Part shown: in pieces, positions 44,358 through 54,263 of the stretch | Layout: each line of letters opens with the position of its first letter | Numbering within the stretch: position 1 is the stretch's first letter | Assembly (NCBI GenBank): GCA_018663505.1 | Contig: JABJQG010000013.1 | Coordinates: 1 to 64,000 of the forward strand | From: Pseudobdellovibrionaceae bacterium | GTDB lineage: Bacteria; Bdellovibrionota; Bdellovibrionia; Bdellovibrionales; UBA1609 | DNA: 64,000 nucleotides | Direction of reading: 5' to 3' | The notes under the pieces: model-generated | The model's input: only the letters and a program-made list of their open reading frames with translations | Told to the model about the DNA's origin: nothing | The model's database searches: none | Program-made: the position numbers and the translations under genes

Positions 44358-46718
44358 TTGAAACATTCTGATTTGAAGCATTATAAATATCAATTTTTTA
44401 TTTTTTTTCTCTTACTGTTAAGTACAATGGTTTTATTTCAAAATTGTAGCGAAGGATTTCAATCCAAGACGGTTACTCTCCCAAGTCCTGAACCTGTTGT
44501 CATAACAAAAAATAACCCATCCGGTTGCGGAAGTTCAAGTATTTATAAATTACACTCTGAACCAATGGAATATGTGACGGCATCAATAATGAGTCTAGAG
44601 TTAGAATATGGGGGGGGATCAACAGTTTTACCTATTGATGAAGTAGATAGGTTTAAATGTCTCGATTCTCCTTATTTTGCTACTTATGGGAATGAACTTT
44701 ATTCCAACGGTAGAGTTATATCAAAAAAAGTAAAAATTAGTGATTTAAAAAAAATTAATGATTTTTATTATTCAGACGGTATTGTGATTTTTTCAGATGA
44801 TAGATCAACTACAGCACACTTAGGAACATTTGAAATTATTAGTCCTCTCTCTCAAGTCTTTGCAAAAGATAAAGATAATTTTTATTTCCACTCCCGAGTG
44901 TTAGAAAACGTACTAAAGGGCAGTTTTAAAGTTCTTAGTGAGGAATTAGCTTGGGATAGTCAGGCTATTTATAGTGGTTCTTTTCGAATACCACATGAAC
45001 AGCTGAGTCAATACACTCATGAGGGTGAAATTTTCTTCTCAAATTCAAGTAACGAATATTTCTATGGAGAAAATTTGTCTTCAATGCCAGCATCAGATGG
45101 AGTGTTGAAACCACTTTTTAAAAATTATGCAAAAGATGATAAAGCTTATTACTGGCAAAGAATTAAGTTTGGGGATACCGATCGTAACCTCACTATTCTG
45201 AATGAGAATTACGCCACGGATAGAGTTAATGTATATTATCAAGGAGTTATTGTTCCGGACGTTAGCCCAGATTATTTTCAAGTTATGCATCCAGGAGGTG
45301 TTGCACACGATGATAAAGCTGTTTATTTTAGAACAACTCGTGTGCAAGCAACAGAGCCATCATTGGTAAAAATGCATCTAGATAAATTTATATTATTTGA
45401 TAATAAAGTCTATAATATTAAGGGAGATCTACTTTCCACTCAAGGCGATCAGCTTGTTGACCTTGGTGGTGGATATATGAAGGACAACAACAAGGTCTTT
45501 TTATTTGGTGGGGAATTAACGGGTGTAAATCCGGATGGTTTTAAGTACCTGGGCATGTTATTTTTTCCTATTGCAGGGTACGAAGTTCCAATGTCAAAAA
45601 ATATTGAGGACCTCTTTTTCTACAAAACTTCACTTACTGATTACAATAGTAGACTTAATTATATGTTTAATCCACATATACCGAGCTTTGAGGTGTTAAG
45701 CTCCTATTATGCAAAAGATGAAAATACTGTTTACGCTGGTAATGGAGATATGAGTATTGCTCCCCAGGACTTTCAAATTATTTCAGGAGAATATGCTCGG
45801 CAAGGAGAGAGTGTTTATTATAAACAGACTTCTTTTATTAGTAATGATGTTGATGCTAGTTCATTGACAGTCATTGATGACGATTATTCAATGGATGCTA
45901 ATTACTATTATTATAGAGGAGCGCAGCTAGCCCCGGTTTCTGATGGAGAGCTTACTCTCTTGCCTGCTGACTATTCAGTTGTTGGTAAGACTGTCTACTG
46001 CCACTCAAACTCATTTCCAGAAATAGATTTTACAAGTTTTAAAGTCATTGCTTACAAGCTATTCCTACTGGCAAATACATCCGATGGCTTGTATTTAGGT
46101 TGTACGAAAATCTCTGATTCACCTTTGGATGTTAATACCCTTAAATATTTTAGTACAGGAAACTCATTATCCAATAATTACGAGTTTTTTGGGGATAATC
46201 AAAATATCTATGACAAAACCGGCTGGGTTTCATTAGCCTCAGGCTTTAAGGCATTTCCAGGACGATACTTTAAAAACTCTCAAAATGTGTACTTTCGAGA
46301 GTTTGACAACTCTACGAACACCATGCTTCCTTCAGCTGACCCAGATACATTTGTAGTACTATCAGAAGGAACAGATTTGAGTAGTCAAATATACGCTATG
46401 GACATGGATGAAGTTTTCCATTTAGGAATCTCCCTGCCTCATTTGGACCCAACAAACATTAGTCGTCCAGAAGGTCAGCAGGGTTTTATACATGACACAG
46501 ATACGCTCTACCGGTTTGGTAAAATCATAAATGGCGTGGATGTGAGTACGGTGAGCTTCTTTACAGGCAGCATCAAATACTTTAAAGATGCTACAAATGT
46601 TTATTATGAAGAAACTATTATTGAGGAAGCTGACCCAGGTAGTTTTATTGTGTTAAGCTATAATACAGCTGAGGATGATAGTTATACTTATTTACGTGAC
46701 GTGGCCACTGTCAAGTAA
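44358..46718 (+). CDS. Large DKNYY-repeat lipoprotein
   Basis: 786 aa. TTG start with GGAGGAGG seven bases upstream. The signal ends LFQNC, an atypical lipobox with Asn before Cys like that of the lipoprotein at 2567. The mature protein is built of many imperfect units of about 45-60 residues. Each has an Asp-Lys/Asn-x-x-Tyr/Phe-Tyr core and a following -G-x-x-L/V-x- turn, for example DKDNFYFHSRVL, DDKAVYFRTTRV, KDENTVYAGNGDM, MDANYYYYRGAQL and KDATNVYYEETI. These match the DKNYY repeat. It is probably a surface beta-repeat protein for binding or adhesion, which is inference. Confidence 0.82.
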   Translation: MKHSDLKHYKYQFFIFFLLLLSTMVLFQNCSEGFQSKTVTLPSPEPVVITKNNPSGCGSSSIYKLHSEPMEYVTASIMSLELEYGGGSTVLPIDEVDRFKCLDSPYFATYGNELYSNGRVISKKVKISDLKKINDFYYSDGIVIFSDDRSTTAHLGTFEIISPLSQVFAKDKDNFYFHSRVLENVLKGSFKVLSEELAWDSQAIYSGSFRIPHEQLSQYTHEGEIFFSNSSNEYFYGENLSSMPASDGVLKPLFKNYAKDDKAYYWQRIKFGDTDRNLTILNENYATDRVNVYYQGVIVPDVSPDYFQVMHPGGVAHDDKAVYFRTTRVQATEPSLVKMHLDKFILFDNKVYNIKGDLLSTQGDQLVDLGGGYMKDNNKVFLFGGELTGVNPDGFKYLGMLFFPIAGYEVPMSKNIEDLFFYKTSLTDYNSRLNYMFNPHIPSFEVLSSYYAKDENTVYAGNGDMSIAPQDFQIISGEYARQGESVYYKQTSFISNDVDASSLTVIDDDYSMDANYYYYRGAQLAPVSDGELTLLPADYSVVGKTVYCHSNSFPEIDFTSFKVIAYKLFLLANTSDGLYLGCTKISDSPLDVNTLKYFSTGNSLSNNYEFFGDNQNIYDKTGWVSLASGFKAFPGRYFKNSQNVYFREFDNSTNTMLPSADPDTFVVLSEGTDLSSQIYAMDMDEVFHLGISLPHLDPTNISRPEGQQGFIHDTDTLYRFGKIINGVDVSTVSFFTGSIKYFKDATNVYYEETIIEEADPGSFIVLSYNTAEDDSYTYLRDVATVK

Positions 46719-46745
46719 AGGATTTGTAGTTGTATATAATAATTC

Positions 46746-47273
46746 CTAAGAAAACAAATCACCTAAGGCTTTGTTTATAACTTGATCTACACTTAAAGAG
46801 TTAATTTTAGAATATTTAACTAGGTTTTCAAATATTGTAGGTTCTAGTTGTGTAGTAATAATGTTTGTATTATTTTTTTGGCCCATGTTTTTTCGTTGAT
46901 TCATATGAGCATCATAATTAAGTAAGGCAGAGCTTACAACTTCAAGAAGATTTGCCGATTCTAAAGGCTTTTCAATAAAATCATAGGCCCCTAGTCGCCA
47001 GGCGTCGTTTAACATTTTTTTGTCAGCATAACCGGAAACAATGATTACGGGGGTATTGATGTTTTTTTCTTTTAACTGACCTAAAAATCCAAGACCATCC
47101 AGCTCGGGCATATTTATGTCACTTATAATGAGTTTTACATCTTCTTTCTCTAGAACGGCTAAGGCTTCTATGCCATTGGAAGCTCTAAAAGTGTTATTAG
47201 AAATATCGCCTAAAAACTCTTCTAAAATATCTAATATACCAGCTTCATCATCTACGATTAAAATATTATTCAT
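46746..47273 (-). CDS. Response regulator with a receiver domain and short C-terminal tail
   Basis: 175 aa from the ATG at 47273, which has AAAGGA nine bases upstream. A start at 47294 would overlap more of the channel gene. The REC domain shows ILIVDDE, the phospho-acceptor Asp52 in LIISDINMPELDG, VIIVSGYADKK and FIEKPL with the conserved Lys. The C-terminal 50 residues (EPTIFENLVKYSKINSLSVD, then QVINKALGDLF) resemble a ribbon-helix-helix unit rather than a standard DNA-binding output domain. No histidine kinase is adjacent. It overlaps the 3' end of the MscS gene. Confidence 0.85.
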   Translation of the reverse strand: MNNILIVDDEAGILDILEEFLGDISNNTFRASNGIEALAVLEKEDVKLIISDINMPELDGLGFLGQLKEKNINTPVIIVSGYADKKMLNDAWRLGAYDFIEKPLESANLLEVVSSALLNYDAHMNQRKNMGQKNNTNIITTQLEPTIFENLVKYSKINSLSVDQVINKALGDLFS

Positions 47274-48873
47274 TAAGAAGTTCCTTTTTTTCATGGTAAA
47301 TAGTTTGTGTTGGGTAAGCGAAATTCACACCTAATTTATCTGCTAAAGCATAAATCTCAAAATAGATATTTTCTCTTTCTTTGAGTTCTAAAGACCAATC
47401 ATCGGTTTTTATAAAGTAATAAAGCATAATATTTAAACTAAAATCGGCGTAGCTTTTAAATACAACATGAAAATAATCCTTACGTGTATGAGGGTTACTT
47501 TTTATAATTTCTTTAATGCCTTCTATAAAGCTTTGAAGACTTTTTGGTGATGTTTCGTAGGTGACTCCAAGAGTCACTAAATCTCTTCGGTACTGTCTTT
47601 CCCCCATATTATCAATTTTTGTAGTGGCCAATATGGAGTTGGGTACAGTGACTAGTGAACTGTAAAATGTTCGAATGCGTGTGGATCGAAAGCCAACTTC
47701 TTCTACTGTGCCTTCTACTCCATTGGCTACGATCCAGTCTCCCACACGAAAAGGGCGATCAATGATAATCATTATAGAGCCAAATAAGTTGGCGGCAGTA
47801 TCTTTAGCTGCTAATGCAAATGCTAAACCCCCTAGGCCTAGCCCTGCCATCAATGACATGACATTAAATCCTAAGTTTTGAATGGTCATTAAGAGTCCAA
47901 AAATAACAATAAAAACACGTAATGCTTTTGTTACTAATGGAACAAGTTGGTCGTCTAGGGTGTTTTCTGTTTTTTGAGTCAAGCGATCCAGGTATGAGGC
48001 TATGATGTCAGTGAAATTATAGGCTGCCCATATAAAACTTATAGAAAAAGTGACCTTAATCAGTACCAACAGGGTTGCCAACAGGGTGCCTTCAATTTCT
48101 AAAAGGTGTACTGTCCCCAACCAAAAGAAAGTAGCGGCGATTAGGCCTGAGGGTTTTTCTATGGCCAATATACTTTTGTGGCGTAAGGAGGCATCTTTTC
48201 TCTCAGTTAGTTTTTTAAACAAGTGAATCAGATTTTCCACTAAAAACTTAATAAAAAAACCAAACAGTATTGAAATGAGTAATCCTAGCCATTGCCAGTT
48301 AGGTACATTGACAGTTTCCCCCTGTGTCCAAGCTGGTAAGTTTTTTTCCCAAAAAGCTGTGGTGAGGTGAGCACCATTGCCGGAACCTTTTAGGTAAGGA
48401 AGGTGTTTGACCTTGTTGTAGAATTCTTGAGCCCGTAAAACAGTTTCAGAAGTAAATAAGTATTCTCCCGTATGATCCCCTTCTTTTATATAAGATATGG
48501 TGATTTCAGTGTCCTTTAAACGCCATCGCTTTACATCTTGAGAGTCAGGGATTAATTCAGGCTTAATAATAATCACTCGATCAATCACTTCTTTAATTTG
48601 TTGCACAGCTTTCATGGAGTACTTATCGCGAATCACAGGGTTAACCTGTGAGAGATCAAAACAGCGTGAGGCTTCCATAAGGAGCTGTGCGGCGTTTTCA
48701 TCCTTATTCGTGATGGCTGCATTGTATTTCGCCATTATGCTCAAATAGGAAGTCATTGTGTCCCTGGCGTGATCCAACTTTAAGGGGGAGAGAATGGATG
48801 CATTTAAGTTGAAGCAAGGGATGAGCACTGCAAGAGTAATGAAAAGTAGAAGATGTTTTGATTTTTGTATCAT
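47266..48873 (-). CDS. MscS-family mechanosensitive channel with a periplasmic N-terminal domain
   Basis: 535 aa. The first 25 residues form a signal or membrane segment, followed by about 150 exported residues. Several membrane segments then span about 178-330, and the pore helix LMAGLGLGGLAFALAAKDTA has the Gly/Ala packing typical of MscS TM3. The MscS beta domain follows (FRVGDWIVANGVEGTVEEVG, RTFYSSLVTVPNSIL) and then the C-terminal vestibule. It probably relieves osmotic pressure. It overlaps the methyltransferase-like gene upstream by 4 bases and the response regulator gene downstream. Confidence 0.92.
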   Translation of the reverse strand: MIQKSKHLLLFITLAVLIPCFNLNASILSPLKLDHARDTMTSYLSIMAKYNAAITNKDENAAQLLMEASRCFDLSQVNPVIRDKYSMKAVQQIKEVIDRVIIIKPELIPDSQDVKRWRLKDTEITISYIKEGDHTGEYLFTSETVLRAQEFYNKVKHLPYLKGSGNGAHLTTAFWEKNLPAWTQGETVNVPNWQWLGLLISILFGFFIKFLVENLIHLFKKLTERKDASLRHKSILAIEKPSGLIAATFFWLGTVHLLEIEGTLLATLLVLIKVTFSISFIWAAYNFTDIIASYLDRLTQKTENTLDDQLVPLVTKALRVFIVIFGLLMTIQNLGFNVMSLMAGLGLGGLAFALAAKDTAANLFGSIMIIIDRPFRVGDWIVANGVEGTVEEVGFRSTRIRTFYSSLVTVPNSILATTKIDNMGERQYRRDLVTLGVTYETSPKSLQSFIEGIKEIIKSNPHTRKDYFHVVFKSYADFSLNIMLYYFIKTDDWSLELKERENIYFEIYALADKLGVNFAYPTQTIYHEKKELLNE

Positions 48874-49634
48874 TTTTTTTCCTCGTAAAAGACACCCTCA
48901 ATGAGGTGAAAGTAGTTTTTATGAATATGCCATAAAAATAGCTTTTTATTGAGTCCTATGGCGTCTTGAAATAAATCAGTGGTGTAGTGGTCTGTAGCTT
49001 GGCAAAGAGCTTCTTTTTTAGCAGGACTATGAGCAATGAAAAAGTCCTGTTGGAAGGTAGCAGAGAGGCTCGGGTAATGTTGTTTAACTAATTGGAAGAG
49101 TGCTTCAGGATTTTCTGAAGAGTATAAATCATGATAGCTGGCCCACAAAGCTGAGGAGAAGGTATAAGACACTTGCATTTGTAGTTGAGCGAAGAGGTTT
49201 TCCAGTTGAGAGGTAGATCTTTTTTTTAATACAGGTATTTGGCCTAAAAAATTACATAAAAGGTATTGGGCATGGGGGAAGTCCTTAGAAATGTGGTTGA
49301 GTGCAGACTCATTCCATTTGTTATTCATAAAGAAATAGTCCTTACGGATCCACTGAATATTGGGATGGGAAAGTCTGTGCTTAAAAATTAGTGGGCTTAT
49401 GGGATCTGGGTCTATTGCTATAATTTTGTGAAATTGGTTTAGGAACTCATTGGTCAATGAGTAGCCAGCACTAGGAGCAATAAGCACTAGTTGCTTTTTT
49501 TTAACAGGCCAGCTCATGAGCCATTTATTGAGAGGAATAGTATAGCTATTCCAATTTTTTTTTTGAGAAAAAGATTTTAGGTGGTAACTTAAACCACCGG
49601 ACTTAGAAAGTAGAGCATTGAATTTAGTTATCAT
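48870..49634 (-). CDS. SAM-methyltransferase-like protein
   Basis: 254 aa from the ATG at 49634. A longer frame from 49703 would overlap the divergent gene. Segment KKQLVLIAPSAGYSLTNEFL followed by KIIAIDPDPISP looks like motif I and the acidic end of strand 2 of a class I Rossmann methyltransferase, although the glycine-rich loop is weak. No catalytic motif identifies a substrate. It is the first gene of a run with the MscS channel (4-base overlap) and the response regulator. Confidence 0.5.
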   Translation of the reverse strand: MITKFNALLSKSGGLSYHLKSFSQKKNWNSYTIPLNKWLMSWPVKKKQLVLIAPSAGYSLTNEFLNQFHKIIAIDPDPISPLIFKHRLSHPNIQWIRKDYFFMNNKWNESALNHISKDFPHAQYLLCNFLGQIPVLKKRSTSQLENLFAQLQMQVSYTFSSALWASYHDLYSSENPEALFQLVKQHYPSLSATFQQDFFIAHSPAKKEALCQATDHYTTDLFQDAIGLNKKLFLWHIHKNYFHLIEGVFYEEKK

Positions 49635-49666
49635 TGGGTTTAAGCTTAGTGTATTTGGAGATGAAC

Positions 49667-50350
49667 ATGAAGAAGAAATTAACACAATTGTACATGTCAG
49701 CAATGTTTTTGGTACCTCTCACAGAAAAAGGTGACTTTAAAGAGTTGGTCTATAGAAGTATCCCTAAACATAATATTGATTTCACAAAACAAGGAATGAA
49801 GGTTCAGGTCAATAGTTCGGCCATGCCTTTGATATACCCCTTAAAGGAAAAAGTACGAGTTAGTGGCATTGAGCTCAAAGGCAATGTGGATAAATTGGTG
49901 CAGTTTAAACAAGGTATCTCACAAGGCACCATAAAAGGGAAAAGTCACAAGGACGATTATATTTTAAGAATTGGCTTAGTCTTAGACGGGGACAAGAGGT
50001 TGAATTGGTTTCAAAAAAAGATTTCTCCAGCCTGGGTTTTAAAACTATATGCTCTCGCCCCTGAAGGAGAAGGCATAGAGCGCATTCAATTTTATAATGT
50101 CACCCAGCAGAAAGAAGAGCTGGGAAAAGGTGGAGTTCATCCTCTGGGAAAGGGGCTGATTCATGATAAAAACCAGTGGTTATTGAGCCAGGCTGGGGAT
50201 TTTTCTTTTTCTATGAAATTGAATGAGGAACGCAAAGTGCATGCACTTTGGATATCAATTGATGGGGATGATACTCAGTCTAAGTACACTCTTACTTTAA
50301 AGGAGCTTAAGCTTTCTTTACATGAGTCAAAAGTGAAAACATCAAAATAA
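49667..50350 (+). CDS. Exported or secreted beta-rich protein of unknown function
   Basis: 227 aa from the ATG at 49667, which has GGAG six bases upstream. The N-terminus (LTQLYMSAMFLVPL) is mildly hydrophobic and may be a short signal. The body has DKLVQFKQGISQGTIKGKSH, DDYILRIGLVLDGDKRLNWF and QFYNVT. The layout is vaguely reminiscent of DUF3047 carbohydrate-binding-like proteins, but the match is too weak to assign. It is divergent from the methyltransferase-like gene, and its 3' end overlaps the convergent membrane protein gene by 44 bases. Confidence 0.55.
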   Translation: MKKKLTQLYMSAMFLVPLTEKGDFKELVYRSIPKHNIDFTKQGMKVQVNSSAMPLIYPLKEKVRVSGIELKGNVDKLVQFKQGISQGTIKGKSHKDDYILRIGLVLDGDKRLNWFQKKISPAWVLKLYALAPEGEGIERIQFYNVTQQKEELGKGGVHPLGKGLIHDKNQWLLSQAGDFSFSMKLNEERKVHALWISIDGDDTQSKYTLTLKELKLSLHESKVKTSK

Positions 50351-50774
50351 AACCTAATAGGCGAAATAAGAAAGCGGCTCTAGCTACTATCATATGTTTT
50401 GAAAACACTTTGGGGTCTCTTTTTTTACTCTTTAGAAGTTTTTGCCCATAATATAAAGTAGGGAAATAAAGCAACATAGCAAGTGTGGAAAAAATAATAT
50501 GCATTATCTGCAATGGTTCTAAATTAAAACCGGCAGCAGTTTCTATGGCAGATCGCTGTAGTTCCAGTACAAGAACCAAAGCTAAATCACCAATAATAGC
50601 AATTTTCATAATATTTGCATGAATATGTTTACTAATCTTTACATACAAAAGGCCAATTACGAGCAACAAAAGTGTAAATGTGGCAAAGCCCATATAAGCA
50701 GTTGTGATAAATGCTATGGCTGAACTGATAAGAAAGGCAACTAGAATATAGATAATGTAAGCTTTGTTTTGCAT
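50307..50774 (-). CDS. DUF420-like small integral membrane protein
   Basis: 155 aa with about five membrane segments. Conserved-looking polar positions within helices are KHIHANIMK (His50, His52), LQIMHIIFSTL (His92) and SKHMIVARAAFLFRLLGFI (His127), spaced like the heme or metal His residues of DUF420/cytochrome-associated membrane proteins. Its role is unknown. A redox or heme function would suit the oxidase cluster further along, but it is 6 kb away. Confidence 0.6.
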   Translation of the reverse strand: MQNKAYIIYILVAFLISSAIAFITTAYMGFATFTLLLLVIGLLYVKISKHIHANIMKIAIIGDLALVLVLELQRSAIETAAGFNLEPLQIMHIIFSTLAMLLYFPTLYYGQKLLKSKKRDPKVFSKHMIVARAAFLFRLLGFILMFSLLTHVKKA

Positions 50775-50970
50775 TGGGAGACTATAGAAAAAAACTCATG
50801 GTCTGTATACCAATTTACGTCAAAAGTGACTAAAATTGTCATGTAATCTTTAAATTAGGCTTTGTTTCAACTTGAGAATGGTGAAAATCAGCCTATATTC
50901 GGTGCTTTAAGCTGGCACAAATATTGGAGTAAGGAAGTTAAGAAATTTAAAACTTAAAAGGGATAGCTTT

Positions 50971-51609
<639 letters not shown>

Positions 51610-51634
51610 TTCTTAAGTTTTAAATTTCTAAAGC

Positions 51635-51690
51635 GCAAACTGCCAAGCCCCTAAGTAAGTTCAATCTTGCTTAGGGGCTTGGCAGTTTGC
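51635..51690. terminator. 21-bp perfect inverted repeat downstream of the poly-Asp lipoprotein gene
   Basis: GCAAACTGCCAAGCCCCTAAG (51635-51655) pairs perfectly with 51670-51690 across a 14-base loop. No T-run follows on either strand, so a simple intrinsic terminator is doubtful. It directly abuts repeat copy 4 and may be its outer arm, as copy 2 also carries extra outer inverted sequence. Confidence 0.65.
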
Positions 51691-51698
51691 ATTGGGAC

Positions 51699-51884
51699 CT
51701 TTCCATCCTGAGAAATCGAGGCTGGCCGCCTCGAGCTCCGCAATCTAATGGCATCGTGCCATTAGATCTAAAAAAATAATATCTAAGATAATCTGAGGTT
51801 GCTTTTTATATTAGATTCCCCCACACGAAGTGGGGGAATTGGCAGGCTCGAGCCTCCCAGGCTCGATCTCCCATGGAAGGAAAA
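51699..51884. repeat. Palindromic four-hairpin intergenic element, family A, copy 4 (diverged)
   Basis: 186 bp with the same plan as copies 2 and 3 but different stems. Hairpin 1 is TCGAGGC-tggcc-GCCTCGA in place of CAGGGGC/GCCCCTG. Hairpin 2 is ATCTAATGGCA-tcg-TGCCATTAGAT in place of ATTCTTCAACA/TGTTGAAGAAT. Hairpin 4 is CGAGCC/GGCTCG in place of CGGGCC/GGCCCG. Hairpin 3 is unchanged in its stem. Loop words and spacing are kept. It lies between convergent genes. Confidence 0.9.
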
Positions 51885-51932
51885 ATCTCAGCGGGCCACC
51901 CATCCCTGCAATTAATAAAAATAGAAAGACCC

Positions 51933-54263
51933 CTACAAACTAGTATGAATATCCACAACGGTAATGCCATCTCCACCCTCATTAGAATGACCGGGCTTCC
52001 AAGAGCTCACGTAAGCGCTTCGTGATAAATAACTGCGAATTGCTTTTTTTAATGTATCTGTGCCATGACCATGCACTACTTTTAACTGAGCTGTGTTGTC
52101 CATGGCTGCGCGATCCAAAGACACTTCTAATTCAGTAAGTGCTTCGTCAACATTCTTTCCTCTTAAATTCAAATTTGTGGAGCCGGCAGAATATAAAACT
52201 CTTTGGTTACGCTTCTGGTCCTGAATTCTTTTAGCATTGGGACTTATGTTTTCTTTTAGTTCACATAATCGCCAATGCACACTGAGGCGAATGGTGTCAC
52301 ACAAGATAGTGACATCTCCCTTTGAATTTAAAGGACTTTGGATGACACCAGATTTATTTAGAGTAGGGATATTTACAGGGGTCCCAGGGCAAAATCGTTT
52401 TTTAAAGTCCTCCTTGTCATCTGCAATATTGGAGGCGGTGTTCCTGGATTTAATAACTTTAGGAATAAGGGCTTTTGTGTTTTCAAAGTGATCAAATTTT
52501 TTAAAAGTATCTTTCACTCGTTCACGTTGTAACATTTCTTGTAGTTGGTCTTCGGCTTTTGCTTTTACTTTAAATAGAATTTGCTCTTTGTCTTTCTCTA
52601 ATGTTTCTAAAGATTCTTCGTATTTTTTTTGTGCCTTGGATTGTTCATGAATGGAGTTGTTGTATTTAGCTTTTATTTTGAGAAGATCTTCTTTTAAGGA
52701 CTCAATTTGCTCGTAGTTTTTAAAATGATTTTTAAGTTCAGGACTTAAATAACTAATGGCACGATCAATAATATTTTTATCAACTCCAACTCTTTGGGCT
52801 GTTTTTATGGCTAAGGATTCACCAGGGATTCCGAGTATAATCTGAAACAATGGTGTGTTGGTTTTGTTATCATATTCCATGCTGCCATTAATGAGGCCAG
52901 ACTCTTTGTCCCAATTATGTTTCAAGGGATTCAAGTGAGAAGTAAGCACAGCAAAAATATTATTATCTAAATAGGATTGGATAAAGCTACGAGCCAGGGC
53001 TGCTCCTTCTTCTGGTTCGGTAGATCCACAAATTTCATCTATAAAAATAATCTCTTGAAGTCCCTTTGTATTTAAGGAACTGTTTAAAACTTTTAAGTGA
53101 GCAGCAAAAGTAGAGAGTTGGTTATCCACTGACTGTAAATCACCAATAGCCACATGCAGGGCATTAAAGAAAGGGAGTCTGGAGCCAGTGTCCGCACAAA
53201 CATAAAGTCCACATCGGGCCATATGCGCAGCAAGGCTAATGGATTTTAATAATACAGTTTTACCCCCAGCATTGGGGCCAGAAAGTAATAAAATTCGTTG
53301 TTTGGCGTTCAGCTCTATGGTGTTTGCAACGGGGTTCTCTTTGTTGATGACCATTTTAGGGTGAGTTAATTGTTTGAGAATGATTTCTTCTTTAGAAAAC
53401 TGTACAGGATTAGCATTTATACTTATAGCAAATTGAGCTTTAGCAAATAAAATATCAAGCTCTAAAAGTTGCTCGTTGGCTAAAGCTAATTTAGCTTTTT
53501 CTCCATGAAAGAAATAAGAAATTTGCCTTAATATGCGTTCAATCTCTTCTTCTATAAGGTAGTTAATTTCATTGAGTCGATTATTTAAAGGGATGACTTC
53601 ATCGGGCTCCATAAAAGCGGTTTGTTTGGAGTGACTAGAGGCGTGACGAACCCCTTGGAACTGTCCTTGGAAGCTACTGATTATAGGGATCACCCAGCGC
53701 CCTTGCCTAAGGGTGACATATTTGTCTTGGCGAATATTATCCAACTCATGTTTTTTAACTAATTGATCCAAAGTTTTTTGAATATTATTTTCTATTCGTT
53801 TTTGTTCTTGATGCAGCTTATAGAGTTCTTCGCTGGCATCTGTGCGAACAGTTCCGTCTTCATTAAAAATTTGTTCAATATATGCCAAGGCATCTTTGCT
53901 GTTAAATAAATTATGTAATCTATTTTTTGCCCAGGGCTGATTTAAGTTTTCAAGTGCCTCTTTGCACTCCAGAATATCAAGAAGGAAAAGTCGTATGTCC
54001 TTAAAGTCAATGCTCTTTAGAACCATTTTTTTTTGTACGCGCGAAGCCCACACAGGATATAAATCTAAGCTCTCCATTCGGGGGCGGAACTCTTTAACCA
54101 TTGTGTAGGCTTGTTCTATTTGAATAAACGAATTTTCTGCCTGTTTTTGAGATTCACAGGGAGCTAAGGTGGCTAAATGGTCTTTAGCAGGTCCACAGGT
54201 GGCAAACTTGGAAAGGTGTTTGGCTACTTCGGGCCAATCTATATTTATTAAATCTTTAGTCAT
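51933..54263 (-). CDS. mutS2: MutS2 family DNA mismatch/recombination protein with Smr domain
   Basis: 776 aa. Order of domains: core/clamp helices (1-300), ATPase with Walker A LLSGPNAGGKTVLLKS and Walker B IIFIDEICGSTEPEEG, a coiled-coil region (about 510-590), a KOW-like linker, and a C-terminal Smr nuclease domain (LNLRGKNVDEALTELEVSLD, VVHGHGTDTLKKAIR). It lacks the MutS mismatch-recognition domain, as expected for MutS2. The family suppresses recombination and rescues collided ribosomes in some bacteria. It overlaps lnt by 8 bases. Confidence 0.96.
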   Translation of the reverse strand: MTKDLINIDWPEVAKHLSKFATCGPAKDHLATLAPCESQKQAENSFIQIEQAYTMVKEFRPRMESLDLYPVWASRVQKKMVLKSIDFKDIRLFLLDILECKEALENLNQPWAKNRLHNLFNSKDALAYIEQIFNEDGTVRTDASEELYKLHQEQKRIENNIQKTLDQLVKKHELDNIRQDKYVTLRQGRWVIPIISSFQGQFQGVRHASSHSKQTAFMEPDEVIPLNNRLNEINYLIEEEIERILRQISYFFHGEKAKLALANEQLLELDILFAKAQFAISINANPVQFSKEEIILKQLTHPKMVINKENPVANTIELNAKQRILLLSGPNAGGKTVLLKSISLAAHMARCGLYVCADTGSRLPFFNALHVAIGDLQSVDNQLSTFAAHLKVLNSSLNTKGLQEIIFIDEICGSTEPEEGAALARSFIQSYLDNNIFAVLTSHLNPLKHNWDKESGLINGSMEYDNKTNTPLFQIILGIPGESLAIKTAQRVGVDKNIIDRAISYLSPELKNHFKNYEQIESLKEDLLKIKAKYNNSIHEQSKAQKKYEESLETLEKDKEQILFKVKAKAEDQLQEMLQRERVKDTFKKFDHFENTKALIPKVIKSRNTASNIADDKEDFKKRFCPGTPVNIPTLNKSGVIQSPLNSKGDVTILCDTIRLSVHWRLCELKENISPNAKRIQDQKRNQRVLYSAGSTNLNLRGKNVDEALTELEVSLDRAAMDNTAQLKVVHGHGTDTLKKAIRSYLSRSAYVSSWKPGHSNEGGDGITVVDIHTSL

